A model generated the notes under the pieces. It had not been told where the DNA came from and ran no database searches. It worked only from the letters and a program-made list of their open reading frames with translations. Below, piece by piece: positions 41,544-43,797 of a stretch of 43,797 nucleotides of DNA. The position numbers and the translations under genes are program-made. This DNA is from Bacteroidota bacterium (GTDB lineage Bacteria > Bacteroidota > Bacteroidia > Bacteroidales > FEN-979), in NCBI GenBank assembly GCA_026391775.1, contig JAPLDK010000067.1, forward strand, positions 1-43,797. Reading direction: 5' to 3'. Every line of letters begins with the position of its first letter. Position 1 is the stretch's first letter.

Positions 41544-42388
41544 GAAAAATACTGGTTACCGGTTCCGATGGATTCATCGGCAGGACTTTGGTAAAACGTT
41601 TGCTTACTGAAGGCTATGAGGTCGAAGGGCTTGACCTCGCCCAGGGTGATATCACCGATCCTTCATGCTTTGACAGCCTGCCGGGAAAAGATTTTTTTCA
41701 CGTTATCCATCTGGCGGGTAAAACTTTTGTTCCCGACAGTTGGAAAGATCCCGGGGCCTTTTACAGGATAAACCTTATGGGGACTGTCAATGTGCTTGAA
41801 TTCTGCCGCAGGACAGGATCAGGCCTTACCTACATCAGCTCCTATCTTTACGGCTCTCCCGAGTACCTCCCCATCGATGAGAACCATCCTGTCAAATCCT
41901 ATAACCCATACAGCCACAGCAAACTCCTGGCCGATAACACCTGCCAGTTTTATGCCCTGAATTTCAAGCTCAGGGTCTCTGTCCTGCGGCCTTTTAACGC
42001 TTACGGGCCCGGCCAGCCTGCTCATTTTATCATTCCCGAGATCATAGAGATGGTAAAGAATCTTACAGTTTCAGAAGTGCAGGTGATGGATCTCCGGCCC
42101 AAAAGGGATTATGTTTATATCGATGACCTGGTGGATGCAATCTACAGGACTATTGAAGGCGAACCTGGTATATATAATGTCGGGAGCGGTCAATCGGTCA
42201 GCGTGGAAGATCTTATTAAAACAGTCATGAGCCTGAGTGGCATCATCAAACCATATAAAGCCCGGGGGACAGAGAGGCAGAATGAAATATTCGATCTTTA
42301 TGCAGGTATAGATAAAATAAGGCTCTCACTGGGCTGGAAGCCAAAAACTTCATTCGAAGAAGGTTTGAGGAAATGTATCACTCCCTGA
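41540..42388 (+). CDS. NAD-dependent epimerase/dehydratase-family protein (extended SDR)
   Basis: A 282-residue SDR. It begins at a TTG (41540) that overlaps the stop of the previous gene (TTGA), the only start consistent with the N-terminal NAD motif VTGSDGFIGRTL (6-17). Catalytic residues are in SSYLYGSPEY (100-109) and Y124/K128 in YNPYSHSK. The C-terminal half has NAFGPG-like FNAYGPGQPAHF and RDYVYIDD, as in GalE/RmlB/RmlD-type enzymes. It would reduce or epimerise the keto-sugar made by the first enzyme. It overlaps the convergent nadC by 11 bases. Confidence 0.87.
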   Translation: MRKILVTGSDGFIGRTLVKRLLTEGYEVEGLDLAQGDITDPSCFDSLPGKDFFHVIHLAGKTFVPDSWKDPGAFYRINLMGTVNVLEFCRRTGSGLTYISSYLYGSPEYLPIDENHPVKSYNPYSHSKLLADNTCQFYALNFKLRVSVLRPFNAYGPGQPAHFIIPEIIEMVKNLTVSEVQVMDLRPKRDYVYIDDLVDAIYRTIEGEPGIYNVGSGQSVSVEDLIKTVMSLSGIIKPYKARGTERQNEIFDLYAGIDKIRLSLGWKPKTSFEEGLRKCITP

Positions 42389-43217
42389 TAGCTTTCAGGC
42401 TCATATCAAGGCTTTGGATATGATGTGTGAGTGCCCCGACTGAAATGAAATCCACCCCGCTTGCAGCATAATCCCTGATGTTATTTTCATTTATGCCCCC
42501 TGAGGCTTCGGTTTCAAAACGGCCGGCTGTCATTTCAACAGCTTTTTTCAGATCCGCGGTTGAAAAATTATCCAGCATGATCCGATCAACACCGCCATGG
42601 CCAAGCACCTGCTGCAATTCGGAAAAATCCCTTACCTCGATCTCGATCTTCAGGTCTTTCCTGTTTTCTTCCAGGTATTGCCGGGCTGCATCAATTGCCC
42701 TGACAATTCCTCCGGCAAAATCCACATGATTGTCCTTGATCATGATCATATCATACAGGCCAATCCTGTGGTTCATTCCTCCACCCGTCTTCACGGCATA
42801 TTTTTCCAACCCGCGGAGCAGGGGAGTGGTTTTCCTGGTATCGAGGATCTTTACATGGTAGCCTTCGGTGAGTTTCACCAGTTTATTTGTAGCTGTTGCA
42901 ATGCCACTCAGCCTTTGCATGAAGTTCAGAACAAGCCGTTCACTCTGAAGGATAGAAGATATCCTGCCGTATACTTCAAATGCGATATCGCCATTATCAA
43001 CAATGTCCCCGTCCCTGAGTAAGGGTTTCATTTTTAAACCGGGATCCATATGAGCGAAAATCTTTTCTGCAATATTCATTCCGCAGAGTATGCCACTGGC
43101 CTTTATGATAAGCCTGGCGCTGCCCTCAGCCGAGGCCGTAATAGTGGACAAGGTGGTATGGTCACCATCCCCTATGTCTTCGGCCAAAGCCTGAATGATA
43201 ATTTCGTCCGGGTTCAT
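42378..43217 (-). CDS. nadC: Nicotinate-nucleotide pyrophosphorylase (carboxylating)
   Basis: Quinolinate phosphoribosyltransferase of de novo NAD synthesis, converting quinolinate and PRPP to nicotinate mononucleotide. The 279-residue protein has the expected EDIGDGDHTT start, LILNFMQRLSGIAT-like segment (96-108), DTRKTTP (126-132), GGGMNHR (145-151), KDNH (161-164), and the C-terminal EASGGI and DFISVGALTH blocks. It is six bases after the DUF4783 gene, so the two are co-transcribed. Its 3' end overlaps the convergent SDR gene. Confidence 0.97.
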   Translation of the reverse strand: MNPDEIIIQALAEDIGDGDHTTLSTITASAEGSARLIIKASGILCGMNIAEKIFAHMDPGLKMKPLLRDGDIVDNGDIAFEVYGRISSILQSERLVLNFMQRLSGIATATNKLVKLTEGYHVKILDTRKTTPLLRGLEKYAVKTGGGMNHRIGLYDMIMIKDNHVDFAGGIVRAIDAARQYLEENRKDLKIEIEVRDFSELQQVLGHGGVDRIMLDNFSTADLKKAVEMTAGRFETEASGGINENNIRDYAASGVDFISVGALTHHIQSLDMSLKAIRE

Positions 43218-43223
43218 AATATA

Positions 43224-43616
43224 CTACTCTGACTGTAAATGCAATTGATAAATACGGTATTCCCCATTGCTTTTCCGGAGAAGAAAAAACAGGTTGTATT
43301 TTTTTCCGCCGGCGGTAAGGCTCCCCATGGTATATTTTGAACCATCGGGAGAATTGCCTTCCCTGTTTACCGAAACACTACTGACGGGCTTATTGCTGAA
43401 AAAGTCCTTAATGATCCTTTCCGCCTGTGTTTTGCTGTAAAGTTCTTTAAACCCGGGAATGTTCAGGTCGACCATCTCATTGAAATATTTTCCAAGCCCG
43501 GATGAATTCCCTTTTCTGAGAACATCAATAATTTCTGATGAGGGATCAGCCTGGCAGAATGCGTGCCACGACATCAGCATACATGAAAAAAAAATAATGG
43601 TGGTATGCCTGAACAT
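43224..43616 (-). CDS. DUF4783-family exported protein
   Basis: A 130-residue protein with an N-terminal signal peptide (TTIIFFSCMLMSWHAFCQA). The mature part shows the DUF4783 pattern: IDVLRKGNSSGLGKYFNEMVDLNIPG, then YSKTQAERIIKDFFSNKPV and a C-terminal FLLRKSNGEYRIYQLHL strand. It is an SnoaL/NTF2-like small fold of unknown function that is common in Bacteroidota and often found next to nadC and rlmH, as here. It is the first gene of a two-gene operon with nadC and has its own -7 box. Confidence 0.88.
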   Translation of the reverse strand: MFRHTTIIFFSCMLMSWHAFCQADPSSEIIDVLRKGNSSGLGKYFNEMVDLNIPGFKELYSKTQAERIIKDFFSNKPVSSVSVNREGNSPDGSKYTMGSLTAGGKKYNLFFLLRKSNGEYRIYQLHLQSE

Positions 43617-43630
43617 GGATTTATTTTTTT

Positions 43631-43638
43631 CAAATTTA
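43631..43638 (-). promoter_or_regulatory. Putative -7 box (TAAATTTG) of the DUF4783-nadC operon
   Basis: On the minus strand TAAATTTG matches TAnnTTTG and predicts a leader of about 11 bases. The divergent rlmH gene starts 49 bases away on the other strand. No -33 TTG at usual spacing was found. Confidence 0.45.
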
Positions 43639-43687
43639 CTATTTTTAATAATTCCGATATTTGCCGGAACGTAAAAGCTTTGCTTTC

Positions 43688-43797
43688 ATGAAGATCAGGT
43701 TCATTGTTATCGGTAAAACCGATGAAGAATATCTGAGGACAGGAATCGGCGAATACCTCACCCGCCTGAAACGCTATGTCCCTGTGGAATATATTGA
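43688..43797 (+). CDS. rlmH: 23S rRNA pseudouridine1915 N3-methyltransferase RlmH, 5' part (truncated by window edge)
   Basis: The last 110 bases encode the first 36 residues from the ATG at 43688: MKIRFIVIGKTDEEYLRTGI, then GEYLTRLKRYVPVEYI. This N-terminus is characteristic of RlmH (SPOUT methyltransferase, about 155 residues), with the GKTD and Y...RL pattern. The SAM-binding knot lies outside the window. It is divergent from the DUF4783 gene, the arrangement often seen in Bacteroidota. Confidence 0.88.
   Translation, partial: MKIRFIVIGKTDEEYLRTGIGEYLTRLKRYVPVEYI

Overview
The window looks like a chromosome segment from a Bacteroidota bacterium, probably class Bacteroidia. It carries the C-terminus of a GldB gliding-motility lipoprotein, a secreted protein with a type IX secretion C-terminal sorting domain, a DUF4783 protein next to nadC and rlmH, a Bacteroidota-type dcw cluster (long-linker FtsZ, enlarged MraY), and repeated promoter -7 boxes of the form TAnnTTTG. 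No CRISPR array, insertion sequence, rRNA or standard tRNA was seen; the one RNA gene is a tmRNA.

Layout. 1-9078 (mostly + strand): gldB tail, a YifB/ComM-type AAA ATPase, a minus-strand UbiA-family prenyltransferase, an O-methyltransferase, a LolD-like ABC ATPase with a near-ideal promoter, then a tightly overlapping four-gene run (heptose-7-phosphate kinase, geranylgeranyl-reductase-family flavoprotein, SDR oxidoreductase, polytopic membrane protein). 9112-24670 (- strand): the division and cell-wall cluster mraZ-rsmH-ftsL-ftsI-murE-mraY-'murD-ftsW-murG-murC-ftsQ-ftsA-ftsZ, followed by a frameshifted small exported-protein gene. Three MraZ-type operator repeats lie just upstream of mraZ. 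25035-27311 (-): a VCBS/FG-GAP repeat protein for type IX secretion. 27393-31125 (+): an NtrC-like response regulator without a DNA-binding domain, a glycosyltransferase and a polysaccharide flippase. 31128-39731 (-): a YihY/BrkB membrane protein, a TPR protein, a B12-binding radical SAM protein, the tmRNA, gpsA, a TPR-PAS histidine kinase and a methyltransferase. 39838-42388 (+): a three-gene nucleotide-sugar operon. 42378-43616 (-): DUF4783 protein and nadC. 43688-end (+): the start of rlmH.

How the parts fit. The dcw cluster supplies the cytoplasmic muropeptide ligases MurC and MurE (MurE has the meso-DAP signature), the lipid steps MraY and MurG, the FtsW/FtsI synthase pair and the FtsQLAZ divisome. 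The exception is murD. In its usual place there is only an intact 182-codon ORF for the C-terminal domain, with the ATPase half missing and most of the D-Glu/catalytic signature residues changed. All other genes of the set appear complete, so either a second full MurD is encoded elsewhere or the D-Glu step has been replaced. This is the most interesting observation in the window. The surrounding + strand genes mostly concern envelope sugars and lipids (heptose kinase, flippase, glycosyltransferase, nucleotide-sugar enzymes).
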